Source: Lewinella sp. LCG006 (GTDB lineage Bacteria; Bacteroidota; Bacteroidia; Chitinophagales; Saprospiraceae). From it: DNA of 64,000 nt. Positions 16,463 through 26,795 of this stretch are shown in pieces. The notes below the pieces were generated by a model. The model was not told where the DNA came from, ran no database searches, and saw nothing but the letters and a program-made list of their open reading frames with translations. A program made the translations under genes and the position numbers. The DNA lies in the NCBI RefSeq assembly GCF_040784935.1, contig NZ_CP160680.1:797501-861500 (forward strand). The letters run 5' to 3'. How positions within the stretch are numbered: the stretch's first letter is position 1; the number at the start of each line of letters is the position of its first letter.

Positions 16463-17833
16463 ATGAGAGCCTTAAGCCTATTGTTATTACTGGGAGTGCT
16501 CCTCCCCTATTTACCCGGTCAGTCCTTAGACCAATACGTACAAATAGCCTTGGACAACAACCTGGAATTAGCCCAGAAGGACCTTAGCTACCAGGAAGCC
16601 CAAGCCCAACTGGAACAAGCCAAAGCTTTGTTTTGGCCCCAACTGGGAATCAATGGTCGCTTTAGTGTGGCCCAAGGTGGGCGCACGATTGATATTCCGG
16701 CGGGTGACCTCGTCAATCCAGCCTATCAAAATCTCAATGCCCTCAACCAGCACCTTTCGGGGAATGATCCTACTTACCCCGTATTTCCCAATTACGGTAC
16801 CATAAACAATGAGTCAATCAATTTCCTCCGCGCTACGGAACAGGAAACGGTGGTCCGTTTGAGTATGCCTATTTTCAACAATTCAATGGTCCGCAATCGT
16901 CAGATCAAAGAAAGCATGCTGGCTGCTAGTGGCAGTGAGCTAGCTGGATTTCGCCGTCAGCTACAGCGTGATGTGAAGCAAGCTTACTATCTGTATTCAC
17001 AGGCACATTACGGTCGGAAAATCTACGAAGATGCGCTACGGCTGGTAGAAGAGAATTTGCGCACGACCCAAAGCCTACAGACCCATCATCAGGTGACTGC
17101 GGCCGATGTGTATACGGCCCAAGCCCAAGTAGCTAGTGTACAGCAACAATTGGCTGTAGCCGTACAACAAGAACAATCTGCACAAGCTTATTTTAATACC
17201 CTCCTGCGTAGGGAATATACGACTCCCATCTATATCGAAGAGCAGCCTACCATATCCGTAGATGCTATTGTAGGCCTGGAAGCCGCCCAACAGCAAGCCT
17301 GGCAGCAACGGGAAGAATTGGAACAGTTGAATTTCTACCTCGCTGCTGCCGAAGAAAACCGAAAACTGGCCAGCGGCAACCGGCTCCCTACCGTCAATTT
17401 GCAAGCGGATTATGGCATCCAGGGCACTACTTACAGCTTCACCGGGGAGGATGATTTCTTCCTTGGTTCGCTGGTGGTCCAGGTGCCCTTATTCAACAAA
17501 GCTACTACTGCCAAAGTACAGGAAGCACAACTGGCCCAACAACGTTTGCTTCAGCAAAAAGCTGCTGCGGAACAGCAGATCGGCCTCCAGGTCATCAATC
17601 AATACTATGCTTTGCAAGCTGCCCAAACCCAGGTTCAGCTGGCTCAAGAGCAAAAAACAGCCGCAGCGGAAGCCTTTCGTTTACAAAAACGACTTTACGA
17701 ACAAGGCCAGAGTAACCTCGTCACTTTTACCAATGCCCGAACAACCCTCACTACGGCTGAGCAGCAGTTGATCATTAACCGCTACAATTACCTCCAACAA
17801 CTTGCCGATTGGCAATGGGCGGTGGGAGACTAG
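16463..17833 (+). CDS. TolC-family outer-membrane efflux protein
   Basis: This is the outer-membrane channel of a tripartite efflux pump. It has 456 residues with a signal peptide (hydrophobic 3-15, cleavage near LPGQ). Two repeated helical halves typical of TolC/OEP proteins are visible: LDQYVQIALDNNLELAQKDLSYQEAQAQLEQAKALFWPQLGI at the start of the first (trimmed pattern: NNLELA … ARAL..WPQ) and a second ENRKLASGNRLPTVNLQADYGIQ half from about residue 300, with long Gln/Ala-rich coiled coils between (200-260, 360-430). It is followed by the fusion protein (17977) and the permease (19260), so one operon is likely. An 11-bp inverted repeat AGATTGTCCTT/AAGGACAATCT lies just after its stop. Confidence 0.88.
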   Translation: MRALSLLLLLGVLLPYLPGQSLDQYVQIALDNNLELAQKDLSYQEAQAQLEQAKALFWPQLGINGRFSVAQGGRTIDIPAGDLVNPAYQNLNALNQHLSGNDPTYPVFPNYGTINNESINFLRATEQETVVRLSMPIFNNSMVRNRQIKESMLAASGSELAGFRRQLQRDVKQAYYLYSQAHYGRKIYEDALRLVEENLRTTQSLQTHHQVTAADVYTAQAQVASVQQQLAVAVQQEQSAQAYFNTLLRREYTTPIYIEEQPTISVDAIVGLEAAQQQAWQQREELEQLNFYLAAAEENRKLASGNRLPTVNLQADYGIQGTTYSFTGEDDFFLGSLVVQVPLFNKATTAKVQEAQLAQQRLLQQKAAAEQQIGLQVINQYYALQAAQTQVQLAQEQKTAAAEAFRLQKRLYEQGQSNLVTFTNARTTLTTAEQQLIINRYNYLQQLADWQWAVGD

Positions 17834-17976
17834 ATAAGATTGTCCTTTCTGTATTCCTTAAAGATGGTACTCGAAGGACAATCTCATCGTACTGGGTACA
17901 GGGTATAGGGTACTGGGATTTAGACTACACCAAAGTCTAGTGAATCACTGAAATCAAAAAATAAAATCAAAAAATA

Positions 17977-19086
17977 ATGAAAAACATCTTAGCCATCCTC
18001 GCTCTTGCGATTGTGATCAGTGCTTGTACGACACAGGCGCAAAATCGCCAGCCTACTGCGGACGCGAAAAAAGTAGTCGCAGCCACTGCTACGCAAATCA
18101 ACTACCAGCCTACTGTTTTTGCTACTGGCCCCTTGGCTGCTGCAGCGGAAGCGAAACTAAGCTTCAAAACGGGCGGCATCATCGCTAAAGTACTGGTGAG
18201 AGAAGGGCAAAAAGTACGCAAAGGACAGCTCTTGGCCGAACTTAGGCTCGACGAAATACAGGCCCAGCAACAACAGGCCAACCTTGGCGAAGACCAAGCT
18301 GCTATCTCGTTGGAAAACGCCCGTCTTGCCCTGAAATTGGCTGAACGCGATTACCGCAATGTTGCTGGTCTTTACGCCGATAGCGTAGCAACCTTGGAGC
18401 AATTGGAAAATGTAGAAGTACAGCTCAATAATGCTAAAAACCAGTTGGCTGCTGCCGAAAAAGGACTTGCTTTTCGCCAACAAGGCGTAGAAGTTGCCCA
18501 ATTCAATCTACGTTACAGTAGCATTGTCGCGCCAGCAGATGGTATTATCCTGCGCCAGTTTGCCGAAACCAATGAGCTGGTCGGACCTGGCAACCCCGTC
18601 TTTCTGTTTGGCAGTCGCCAGGAGGCTCAGGTCCTTAAAGTGGCCGTTACCGACAAGGACATTATTCACCTGAACCTGGGCGACAGCGCTACCATCCATT
18701 TTGATGCTTATCCAGAAGTAACCTTCCTTGGCTTCGTGCGCGAACTGGCAGGCACTTCAGATCCCTTTACCGGCACTTTCGCGGTAGAAGTTGAGCTTGC
18801 CCCGCAGACGCTGCAACTCGTCAATGGCTTCATCGGCAGCGTCACGATACAGACCCAAGAACGTCATTCACTGATCAGCATCCCGGTGGATGGACTCCTG
18901 AAAGCGGATGGTGCTATTGGCCAGGTGATGGTCATCGACCAAGGGCAGGCCCGCCTCCGGGAAGTGAACATTCAGCAACTCCAGCAAAACCAACTCCTCC
19001 TACAGCAAGGGCTCACCGCTGGCGAGATGGTCATCACCGCCGGTGCCAGCTATATTGAGGAGGGTGATCGAGTGGAGGCTTTTTGA
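17977..19086 (+). CDS. RND efflux membrane-fusion lipoprotein
   Basis: This is the periplasmic adaptor joining the permease to the TolC channel. It has 369 residues with a lipoprotein signal: ILALAIVISAC with the acylated Cys at residue 17. Visible parts: biotinyl-lipoyl-like GGIIAKVLVREGQKVRKGQLLAEL (hairpin entry about 60-85), a helical hairpin of Gln/Ala/Leu heptads (88-165), then SSIVAPADGIILRQFAETNELVGPGNPVFLFG and the beta-barrel and membrane-proximal domains ending VITAGASYIEEGDRVEAF. All family landmarks are present. It lies between the channel and permease genes. The short 17834-17976 spacer contains GGGTACTGGG-like words. Confidence 0.9.
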   Translation: MKNILAILALAIVISACTTQAQNRQPTADAKKVVAATATQINYQPTVFATGPLAAAAEAKLSFKTGGIIAKVLVREGQKVRKGQLLAELRLDEIQAQQQQANLGEDQAAISLENARLALKLAERDYRNVAGLYADSVATLEQLENVEVQLNNAKNQLAAAEKGLAFRQQGVEVAQFNLRYSSIVAPADGIILRQFAETNELVGPGNPVFLFGSRQEAQVLKVAVTDKDIIHLNLGDSATIHFDAYPEVTFLGFVRELAGTSDPFTGTFAVEVELAPQTLQLVNGFIGSVTIQTQERHSLISIPVDGLLKADGAIGQVMVIDQGQARLREVNIQQLQQNQLLLQQGLTAGEMVITAGASYIEEGDRVEAF

Positions 19087-19217
19087 GGTCGGAAAGCGGA
19101 AGTCAGAAGTCGGAAGTAGTAAGGGTTGTTAGTTGATAGTTGATGGTTGATGGTTGATAGTCACTTTGACATTGTGCACCTGATACTTCCGATTTCCCAC
19201 TTCCGACTTCCGACTTA
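19086..19217. repeat. Inverted array of GTCGGAAGT-like words
   Basis: Tandem GTCGGAAGT-type words (19086-19115) and their complement ACTTCCGAC-type words (about 19188-19217) face each other around GTTGATGGTTGATGG direct repeats. The whole fills the gap between the adaptor and permease genes. It could fold into a long stem and lower permease expression, but that is inference. Confidence 0.55.
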
Positions 19218-19259
19218 TGGTATTTATTCTTTTTTCTAGATTTGACAATTTTATCTACA

Positions 19260-22200
19260 ATGAATATTCCTCAGTTTTCTATCCGCAATTATCAGCTCAC
19301 GCTGACGCTTTTTGCCATGCTCTTGCTGGCTGGCTTAGCTTCTTTTCTGGGCATGCCCCAGCAGGAAGATCCGGTGCTGGATATCCCCAACACCCTTATC
19401 ATTGCGGTTTATCCGGGAGCTAACCCACACGACATTGAGAGCCAGGTCGTCGATCCTATCGAAGAAGCGATCAAGGAACTTGATGACCTCAAGGAGTTGC
19501 GCACCGTCATCCGCGACGGGACGGCAGTGACGGAGGTGGAGTTTGAATTTGGTGTTGATGCTGATGATAAGTACGACCAAATCCAACGTCAGCTCAACCA
19601 ACTGGGGGATGTGCTTCCGGACGATCTTTACAGTCTTGAAGCTCGCCAGATTAATACCAATACCGTAAACATATTTCAAATTGCCCTGATCTCCGACGAA
19701 GCCAACTACCGCCAACTTTTTCAGGAAGCAGAGCGCATTAAGACCAAGATAGAAACGGTCAACGGGGTTCGTAAAGTAGAAATCGAAGCCTATCCCGAAG
19801 AGGAAGTACGCCTGGCTTTGGATCCCGTAAAAATGACCCAGGCCAACCTGAGCATCGACGATATCGAACGCGCCATTGCCGGCACCAATGCCAATATTCC
19901 CGGTGGTGCCGTAAAGGTTGCCAACAAACTTTTCGCAGTCAAAACCTCTGGTGCCTACGAAGACCTGGAGCAGATTCGCCAAACCGTAGTGGGGGTCTAC
20001 AACGGCAAAATGGTTTACTTGAAAGATGTCGCTGATGTTGATTTCAGCTACGAAGACGAGCGCTGGCTCGCACGATACAATGGCCAGCGCGCTATTTACA
20101 TCAATGTCACCCAGAAAAAAGGAGTCAATATTTTTGATGTGAGTGAGCCCATAAAAACGTCCCTGGCAGCACACTCCCTCCCCGGTGACATGCAGGTGGC
20201 CTATGTTTTCGACCAATCAGTGGGCGTACAAGATCGTATCAGCGGCTTTATCGGCAATCTCGGGCAGGGTATTCTACTGGTAGGAATCATTATTTTTCTA
20301 TTACTAGGTGTGCGTTCAGCTAGTCTGGTCATGCTGGCTATCCCACTCAGTATCATGATCGGCTTGCTCGTCGTCGATGGCATGGGCTATACCCTACAGC
20401 AAATGTCGATCGCTGGGCTCATCGTAGCATTAGGTTTACTGGTAGACAACTCTATAGCTATTACCGAAAACATCGAACGCCTGCTGGGCAAAGGCTACAC
20501 ACCCGCCCGCGCAGCCGCCGAAGGCACCCAACAATTGGTGACGCCCATTGGCAGTGCCACGCTTACTACCGTATTGGCTTTTGTGCCTATCGTGCTGATG
20601 CCCGATGTTACCGGAGCCTTTATTGCCGCATTACCCATTACGGTCATTGCCACCTTGCTGGCCTCTTACCTGGTTGCCATCATGCTCACGCCTTTCCTTG
20701 CCAGCCGTTTCCTCAAAGCGAGGCCTGAAAATCAAAAGAACAGCTGGCTATTCGAGCGCATGGGGAGCTTTATCCAAGGCCCTTACACGCGCACACTACA
20801 ATGGGTCAACCGCAACAAATGGACTACCCTGAGCCTGGCTGGCCTCAGCTTTGTGGGTGCGCTTGCGCTGTTTCCGCTTGTGGGGGTCAGCTTTTTCCCC
20901 AAAGCAGAGAAACCCCAGATGCGCATCACCGTCAATTTGCCGAAAGGCACCAACTTGGATGCTACCGACCGTGCCGTCACTTACGTCGAACAAACGCTCC
21001 AGGAATACGACCAGGTCGACTACTATGCTGCCAATGTTGGCCACGGCAATCCACGTATCTATTACAACATCGCCCCTACCAATTACAGCAATACCTACGG
21101 AGAGCTTTTCGTCACGCTCAAATCTTATGAGGTCGACGAATTCTATGCCTTGCTCAGTGAATTGCGAACCCGCTTTGGGGAATATACCGCCGCCCGCATC
21201 GAAGTAAAAGAATTCGTCCAGGGGCCGCCCAGTAAAGCTCCTGTAGAAATACAAATCAAAGGCAACAACCTCGAGGAGCTGCAAACCATTGCCCGCCGCG
21301 TCGAGCGCATCGTTAAGCAAACACCAGGTGCCGTCAATGTTTCCAACCCTTTGCGCGAAAACAGCACTGATCTTCATTTCAGTATCAACCGAGACAAAGC
21401 CATGCTCTTTGGCGTCCCTCTCTTTACGGTCGACAAAACCATCCGCTCCTTCGTCAATGGCAATGCCGTAGGGGTTTTTCGTGACACCGAGGGCGAAGAT
21501 TACAACATCGTGCTCCGCTACGAAGCTGGCGAAAACTTTCAACTCTCGGATTTTGACCGTCTGAGCATTCCTACCATGACTGGCAAGTTCCTCCCTCTCC
21601 GGCAGGTGGCCAATATCACCTTCGAAGAAGCCCCCAGCCAGATTGAGCACTACGACAACCAGCGCGTGACTACCATCCTCGCCGACCTCGAAAATGGCTA
21701 CACCCTCGACGCAGTCATTGCCGACATCGACGCCCAGCTTGTTCAAGAAGAGTGGGTCAAAGATTACCCCTACACCTACCTCGGCGATTTGGCCAACCGC
21801 AACAATTCTTTTGGTGGCATGGGGGTGGCCAGTCTTTTGGCTATCTTGCTTATTATCGGAGTACTCATTATCCAATTCAAGTCGTTCACCCAACCGCTCA
21901 TCATCCTTACGGCCTTGCCTTTAGCCATGATCGGTTCTATCTTGGCCTTGCTCTTCACGGGTATTTCTTTCTCCTTCACGGCTTTTATTGGTCTCACCAG
22001 CCTCATCGGCATCGCTATCAACAACAGCATTGTTCTGGTCGACTACGCCAATTCCGTCAGGGCCGAAGGGGCCACCATTGCAGAAGCCGCCATACAAGCC
22101 GGGCAGGTACGTTTCATTCCCATTGTGGCCACCACCCTCACCACTATCCTGGGGCTTTTACCCCTCACCCTCAATGGGGGCTCGCTGTGGGCACCTATGG

Positions 22201-22304
22201 GCTGGACCATCATTGGCGGACTCCTTACCTCAACCACCCTGGTCTTGCTGATCGTCCCCATCCTTTACCAGTTATTCACCCGCGAAGAGGTGGTAGCAAA
22301 CTAG
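19260..22304 (+). CDS. RND-family efflux permease (AcrB/HAE1 type)
   Basis: This proton-driven inner-membrane pump exports drugs, detergents or metabolites. The start is taken at ATG 19260 (MNIPQFSIRNYQLTLTLF), 6 codons inside the open frame, because the family begins this way. 1014 residues match RND pumps: first transmembrane helix at 12-30, FLGMPQQEDPVLDIPNTLI, large periplasmic loop, a helix cluster at about 335-480 with the proton-relay motif IVALGLLVDNSIAITENIERLL, the second loop, and a second cluster at about 850-1000 with GLTSLIGIAINNSIVLVDYAN. The second TM4-like motif has Asn-Asn where the first has Asp-Asn, as expected for the two halves. It is the last gene before the 22359 terminator. 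Substrate unknown. Confidence 0.93.
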   Translation: MNIPQFSIRNYQLTLTLFAMLLLAGLASFLGMPQQEDPVLDIPNTLIIAVYPGANPHDIESQVVDPIEEAIKELDDLKELRTVIRDGTAVTEVEFEFGVDADDKYDQIQRQLNQLGDVLPDDLYSLEARQINTNTVNIFQIALISDEANYRQLFQEAERIKTKIETVNGVRKVEIEAYPEEEVRLALDPVKMTQANLSIDDIERAIAGTNANIPGGAVKVANKLFAVKTSGAYEDLEQIRQTVVGVYNGKMVYLKDVADVDFSYEDERWLARYNGQRAIYINVTQKKGVNIFDVSEPIKTSLAAHSLPGDMQVAYVFDQSVGVQDRISGFIGNLGQGILLVGIIIFLLLGVRSASLVMLAIPLSIMIGLLVVDGMGYTLQQMSIAGLIVALGLLVDNSIAITENIERLLGKGYTPARAAAEGTQQLVTPIGSATLTTVLAFVPIVLMPDVTGAFIAALPITVIATLLASYLVAIMLTPFLASRFLKARPENQKNSWLFERMGSFIQGPYTRTLQWVNRNKWTTLSLAGLSFVGALALFPLVGVSFFPKAEKPQMRITVNLPKGTNLDATDRAVTYVEQTLQEYDQVDYYAANVGHGNPRIYYNIAPTNYSNTYGELFVTLKSYEVDEFYALLSELRTRFGEYTAARIEVKEFVQGPPSKAPVEIQIKGNNLEELQTIARRVERIVKQTPGAVNVSNPLRENSTDLHFSINRDKAMLFGVPLFTVDKTIRSFVNGNAVGVFRDTEGEDYNIVLRYEAGENFQLSDFDRLSIPTMTGKFLPLRQVANITFEEAPSQIEHYDNQRVTTILADLENGYTLDAVIADIDAQLVQEEWVKDYPYTYLGDLANRNNSFGGMGVASLLAILLIIGVLIIQFKSFTQPLIILTALPLAMIGSILALLFTGISFSFTAFIGLTSLIGIAINNSIVLVDYANSVRAEGATIAEAAIQAGQVRFIPIVATTLTTILGLLPLTLNGGSLWAPMGWTIIGGLLTSTTLVLLIVPILYQLFTREEVVAN

Positions 22305-22358
22305 TTTTCCAAGCACCAAAGACATGTAAGTTTTTTTTTAGAATTTCATTTACTTCAG

Positions 22359-22385
22359 GACACTCTCTTCGGGGAGTGTCTTTTT
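22359..22385 (+). terminator. Rho-independent terminator after the efflux genes
   Basis: Stem GACACTC / GAGTGTC extended by a T-G and a C-G pair around a UUCG tetraloop (22368-22371), followed by TTTTT at 22381-22385. It lies 55 bases after the permease stop. Confidence 0.85.
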
Positions 22386-22504
22386 ATTGGGGCCGTGCCG
22401 GGAACTGACGTCTCTGGCAAAAGCACGCATATCATTAGTAAAAAACAAGCTTACATATTAAAATATTCATCATACAAACATTATGGCGATATTTTCGGAG
22501 TGTG

Positions 22505-22512
22505 TATATTTG
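22505..22512 (+). promoter_or_regulatory. Possible promoter box of the hybrid sensor gene
   Basis: TATATTTG fits TAnnTTTG and lies 20 bases before the ATG at 22533. No good TTG is found at the usual distance upstream, so the call is tentative. Confidence 0.35.
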
Positions 22513-22532
22513 GGCTATAGATTCCATGATTT

Positions 22533-25500
22533 ATGATACGTGTCGTCGTGCTGTTTCTTTTGCTGTTAGCCAGCCCGCTTCTTGGGCAAAGGACAGGCGA
22601 CTCCTCCCTGCTTTCCGTAAACGATGGACTGTCGCAGGGCATGATCTTCGACATTCAGCAGAGCCGCGACGGCTTCATGTGGATAGCTACGAAGGACGGG
22701 CTCAATCGCTACGACGGTTATCGCTTCACGGTCTATACCAATGATCCTTTCGATCCCTTTTCCATTGTTTCCAACGAGGTTTGGAAGATTTTTGAAGACA
22801 GCCGGGGCTGGCTCTGGCTAGCCTGCCCGGGAGGACTGGATGTGCTTACCCCCTCCTCTGAACGTTTTTTTCATATCCTTCCTGATTTGGAGGGCTACAA
22901 TGGCGATTCCGTCACATTTACCGAAACTCCGGATGGGACGATATGGATGACCGTCACTGGTAAATGCTGGAAAATCGTAGTTCCTCCCAACTGTCTGGAA
23001 CAGGCGGTCGCTACGGGTGATGCTTCTCCTGACCTGCCGGCTGTATTAATCGAACGTCAGGGCACCTTGTTCAGCACGATTTTTTTCACCGGGGATGAAC
23101 GGCTGTTGGTGGGTAGTACCCAGGGGGTGTTTGAGGTGGACCCAAGCACCGGAACCCTTTACGAAAAGGTACTGAGCGGGATCTCCGTGGGCATCGTTGG
23201 CGAAGATGATCAGGGACGTATTTGGCTGGTTGAATTGGCACCCGATCTGGAGGGCCTTTTCCACCATGCAAAATACGATATGTGGCTCTGGGCGCCAGCT
23301 TCCGGACCACCCCAGCCGATAGCTTGCCTGCCTTACGGTCGCTTTCGCTTTGATCATCAGGGCAATCTCTGGGCCTGGAAAACCACTGATAATATTTTTC
23401 GAAAATGGACTCCAGACAAATTCCTCAGTGGAGCGGCTCCAGATCAGACCTGGATCAATGACCAACCTTTTAGTCAAAATTCCTCTTACTTTCCGACTAC
23501 TATTGCTTTTGATCGTTCCGGCAATTCCTGGGTGGGAACCAATGGCTTCGGTGTCATCAAGATCAATTTCCAATATCCTGGATTCAACAGCTACCTGCCG
23601 TCAACCTCCCAGCGTATGATCACCGAAGGTCCGGACGGCAATTTTTACCTCCAGTCTGATCATCGTCAGCAGTACTCGTCGTATGCTTTCCAGCATGGAC
23701 ATCCCTCGCCCTGGGCAATTCCCAAGTCCATCTCAGAAAAGATCGCCGTCATTGTTTTCGACGGGCAAGGAAACTGTTGGGCCAATAAGGATGCTGACGT
23801 ACTTTACCGTGTTGGCACATCTACCCAGCCCGGCAAACCTTACCCCTGGCAGGCACGGGGTTTGCTAGCCAGCCGTAGCGGCATGTTACTAGGCGTACGG
23901 GAGGAAGGGCTCCAGGTCTTTGATCCCGTCACAACCTATAGCCGTTTGGTCCCTTTTGACCGGCACCAATCGTTTCCGACCGACTTTCGGTATTCTCATT
24001 TCATGTATGAAGACCCGACCGGTACCTTATGGATATTTGCCTTCAGGGGATTGATAGAAGCCCGGCCAGCTGGCGACGGTTATGATTACCTGTACTATGA
24101 AAACAATTCGGCCGACCGCAATTCCCTGTCTAACAATACCATTCTGAGTGTTGCTGCCGACCCACTCGAACCTGCCCGCTACCTTTGGGTGGGCACTAAG
24201 GGTGGTGGGCTCAATCGTCTGGATCGGGAGACGGGCAACTTCCGACATTACAAGACCGAACAAGGCCTGCCTGACAACGTAGTCTACGGAATCCTGCCCG
24301 ATGAGGGAGGGCACCTGTGGCTGAGTACCAACCGTGGCTTGTGCCGCTTCCATACCAAGGAGGAAACCGTCCGTAATTTTACGGTGGCCGACGGACTGCA
24401 AAGCAACGAGTTCAACCAGTCGAGCTACCTCCGCACCCGGGATGGTCACCTGGTGTTTGGAGGCATTAACGGACTGACGGTTTTTCACCCCGACAGCCTG
24501 CAGTTCAATGAGCGTCGGCCAGCCATGGCCATTACCCGGGTTTGGGTGAATAACCAACCAGCCAGCCTCCGGATCAAAGATGAGACGCAGGATTTGCCTC
24601 CCTTACTGATCCGAAACGTGGAGCAGGCGCTGGAACTGAAGCTGACGCACCGTCAAAATCTGGTCTCCCTGGAGTTTGCCGCTCTCGAGTTCTCCAATTC
24701 AGCGCGAAATCAATACCGCTACCAGCTGATTCGCCAAAAGGCCCTGCATAAAACGGAAACGGAAGCCTGGGTAGACCTTGGTTATGACAATCGAGTGCAG
24801 TTTGCCAACCTGCGGCCGGGCCGCTATACCTTTAAGGTGCTGGGCAGCAACAACGACGGCGCCTGGAGTGAGCAGCCGGCTGTACTTGCTTTCACTATTA
24901 CTCCCCCCTGGTGGGCAACCTGGTGGGCCTTTCTGCTTTATTTTCTGCTAACAGGGGCAAGTCTTTATTTGCTCTATCGTTATCAGTTGCGCCAACGTCT
25001 GCAACTACAGGAAGCCGAACGACTGAAAGAACTGGATCAGTTCAAGAACCGCTTCTTCACCAATATTACCCACGAGTTTCGCACGCCGCTGACGGTCATT
25101 TTGGGGGTTACCAACCAGTTGCGCACGAAGGACAGCGCATTAACCCAGCGCGAATCACCGCACAAACTGGACCTGATCCGGCGCAACGGTGAAAATCTCC
25201 TGCGCCTGATCAATCAACTGCTCGACCTGGCCAAGCTGGAATCCGACGAGCTCCGGATCAACTACGTGCTGGGAGACGTGCTGCCCTATCTCCGCTACGT
25301 AGCCGAGAGCCTGCACTCCTTAGCCAATGTCCGCAATGTCATGCTCCAGGTCAGGAGTGACCATACTCCAATCATGATGGACTACGATCCTGAACGCCTG
25401 CAACAGATAGTGTATAACCTGTTGTCGAACGCCATCAAATTCACGCCTTCCGGCGGCCAGGTCATTCTGGAGGCCAAAGCAACAACCGATGAGCAACGGG

Positions 25501-26594
25501 GCCGCCATCTGATCTTGCGGGTAAGCGATACCGGGGTGGGCATCGCCGACAGTGATCTACCCCGCATCTTCGACCGCTTTCAGCAGGCTGATCATCTGGC
25601 CCAGGCTCATACTGGTGGTACTGGCATTGGTCTGGCCCTGACCCGCGAGCTCGTTCACGCCATGGGTGGCGAGATCAGTGTGGACAGCAAGCTGGGAGAG
25701 GGAACGATCTTTCAGGTAGTACTTCCTATCCACCGCCGTGCGCCAATGACTGCGCAGGGCGAGACCGATCCGGTAAATGAGGCTAAGGAATATCTACAGG
25801 AACTAGCTGCTAGCCCGGCAAACGCCAAGGACGGACGCCCCCAGCTTCTGATCATGGAGGACAACCCCGATGTGGTGGAGTATTTGTCTTCCTGCCTGCG
25901 AGACACCTATGAGTTAACATTTGCCTACAACGGCCGGATCGGCATCGAAACGGCATTGGAACAGGTGCCTGACCTGATCATCAGTGATGTGATGATGCCC
26001 GAAAAGGACGGTTTCGAAGTGTGTGATACCCTTAAGAACGATGAGCGCACGAGCCATATCCCCATTGTCTTGCTAACAGCCCGAGCGGGGGTGGAGGATC
26101 GCATTGCCGGCCTGCGGCGGGGTGCCGACGCCTATCTGGCCAAGCCGTTCCACGAAGAGGAATTGCGCGTCACGCTGGAGAACCTGTTCGACCTGCGGCG
26201 ACGGCTTCAGCAGAAATACCAGGATACCGTTTTCGAGATCACGACAGCACCCACAACCACTGCATCCGCCGCTGACCCTGAAAGTGAATTTCTGGTGCGA
26301 GCCCGGTCAGCCGTCATCAAGCACCTTGCTGATGCCTCCTTCACCGTTGGCGATCTTTGCCAGGAACTGGCCATGAGCCAGCCCCAACTGCACCGTAAGC
26401 TGACGGCGCTGACGGGCAAGAACGCCACCTTGTTCATTCGTTCCCTGCGCCTCGCCCAAGCCAGAGAAATGCTGGTGGCCAGCGGGAAAAACGTCAGCGA
26501 AGTAGCTTATGAGGTTGGCTTCTCTGACCCCAAGTATTTCAGTCGGGTCTTCACCGAGGAATTCGGTCTGCCACCCAGTAAGGTGAAAGTTTAG
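22533..26594 (+). CDS. Hybrid two-component sensor/response regulator (HTCS type)
   Basis: This 1353-residue one-protein signalling system is of the Bacteroidota kind. Order: signal peptide (to about 19); periplasmic Reg_prop beta-propeller repeats (20-690, e.g. NDGLSQGMIFDIQQSRDGFM, repeated SRDG/W.ATKDGLN elements); Y_Y_Y domain (about 705-790); one transmembrane helix (793-815); histidine kinase with THEFRTPL, phosphoacceptor H847; ATPase boxes NLLSNAIKFTPSGG (about 955), DTGVGIADS, GTGIGLALTREL; receiver domain with phosphoacceptor D1152 (ISDVMMPEKDG) and KPF; and a C-terminal AraC-type DNA-binding domain ending EVAYEVGFSDPKYFSRVFTEEFG. Such proteins normally sense glycans and switch on neighbouring uptake or surface genes; the next gene on the same strand is the giant beta-helix protein, a plausible target. 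Confidence 0.95.
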   Translation: MIRVVVLFLLLLASPLLGQRTGDSSLLSVNDGLSQGMIFDIQQSRDGFMWIATKDGLNRYDGYRFTVYTNDPFDPFSIVSNEVWKIFEDSRGWLWLACPGGLDVLTPSSERFFHILPDLEGYNGDSVTFTETPDGTIWMTVTGKCWKIVVPPNCLEQAVATGDASPDLPAVLIERQGTLFSTIFFTGDERLLVGSTQGVFEVDPSTGTLYEKVLSGISVGIVGEDDQGRIWLVELAPDLEGLFHHAKYDMWLWAPASGPPQPIACLPYGRFRFDHQGNLWAWKTTDNIFRKWTPDKFLSGAAPDQTWINDQPFSQNSSYFPTTIAFDRSGNSWVGTNGFGVIKINFQYPGFNSYLPSTSQRMITEGPDGNFYLQSDHRQQYSSYAFQHGHPSPWAIPKSISEKIAVIVFDGQGNCWANKDADVLYRVGTSTQPGKPYPWQARGLLASRSGMLLGVREEGLQVFDPVTTYSRLVPFDRHQSFPTDFRYSHFMYEDPTGTLWIFAFRGLIEARPAGDGYDYLYYENNSADRNSLSNNTILSVAADPLEPARYLWVGTKGGGLNRLDRETGNFRHYKTEQGLPDNVVYGILPDEGGHLWLSTNRGLCRFHTKEETVRNFTVADGLQSNEFNQSSYLRTRDGHLVFGGINGLTVFHPDSLQFNERRPAMAITRVWVNNQPASLRIKDETQDLPPLLIRNVEQALELKLTHRQNLVSLEFAALEFSNSARNQYRYQLIRQKALHKTETEAWVDLGYDNRVQFANLRPGRYTFKVLGSNNDGAWSEQPAVLAFTITPPWWATWWAFLLYFLLTGASLYLLYRYQLRQRLQLQEAERLKELDQFKNRFFTNITHEFRTPLTVILGVTNQLRTKDSALTQRESPHKLDLIRRNGENLLRLINQLLDLAKLESDELRINYVLGDVLPYLRYVAESLHSLANVRNVMLQVRSDHTPIMMDYDPERLQQIVYNLLSNAIKFTPSGGQVILEAKATTDEQRGRHLILRVSDTGVGIADSDLPRIFDRFQQADHLAQAHTGGTGIGLALTRELVHAMGGEISVDSKLGEGTIFQVVLPIHRRAPMTAQGETDPVNEAKEYLQELAASPANAKDGRPQLLIMEDNPDVVEYLSSCLRDTYELTFAYNGRIGIETALEQVPDLIISDVMMPEKDGFEVCDTLKNDERTSHIPIVLLTARAGVEDRIAGLRRGADAYLAKPFHEEELRVTLENLFDLRRRLQQKYQDTVFEITTAPTTTASAADPESEFLVRARSAVIKHLADASFTVGDLCQELAMSQPQLHRKLTALTGKNATLFIRSLRLAQAREMLVASGKNVSEVAYEVGFSDPKYFSRVFTEEFGLPPSKVKV

Positions 26595-26713
26595 TCGCCT
26601 ATCCTATCCCCTCCCGGCACCCAATAAGGCCGCTAAAAGGAGGATTTTCCATGCCTGAATGCTGTGTCCACCCATTTGAATGGAGAATGGGAATGGACTC
26701 ATCTGCCTGCCAA

Positions 26714-26721
26714 TACCTTTG
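26714..26721 (+). promoter_or_regulatory. Possible promoter box of the 2819-residue protein gene
   Basis: TACCTTTG fits TAnnTTTG about 75 bases before the ATG at 26796. The nearest TTTG upstream (26675-26678) is too far for a standard spacer, so only the -7 element is supported. Confidence 0.3.
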
Positions 26722-26795
26722 GAGGGTACACAGAAGCGCCTTTTTCGCGCTATTGCTAAACTCCAAAAATTTCAACAGGAAAATCCTTTAATGCC

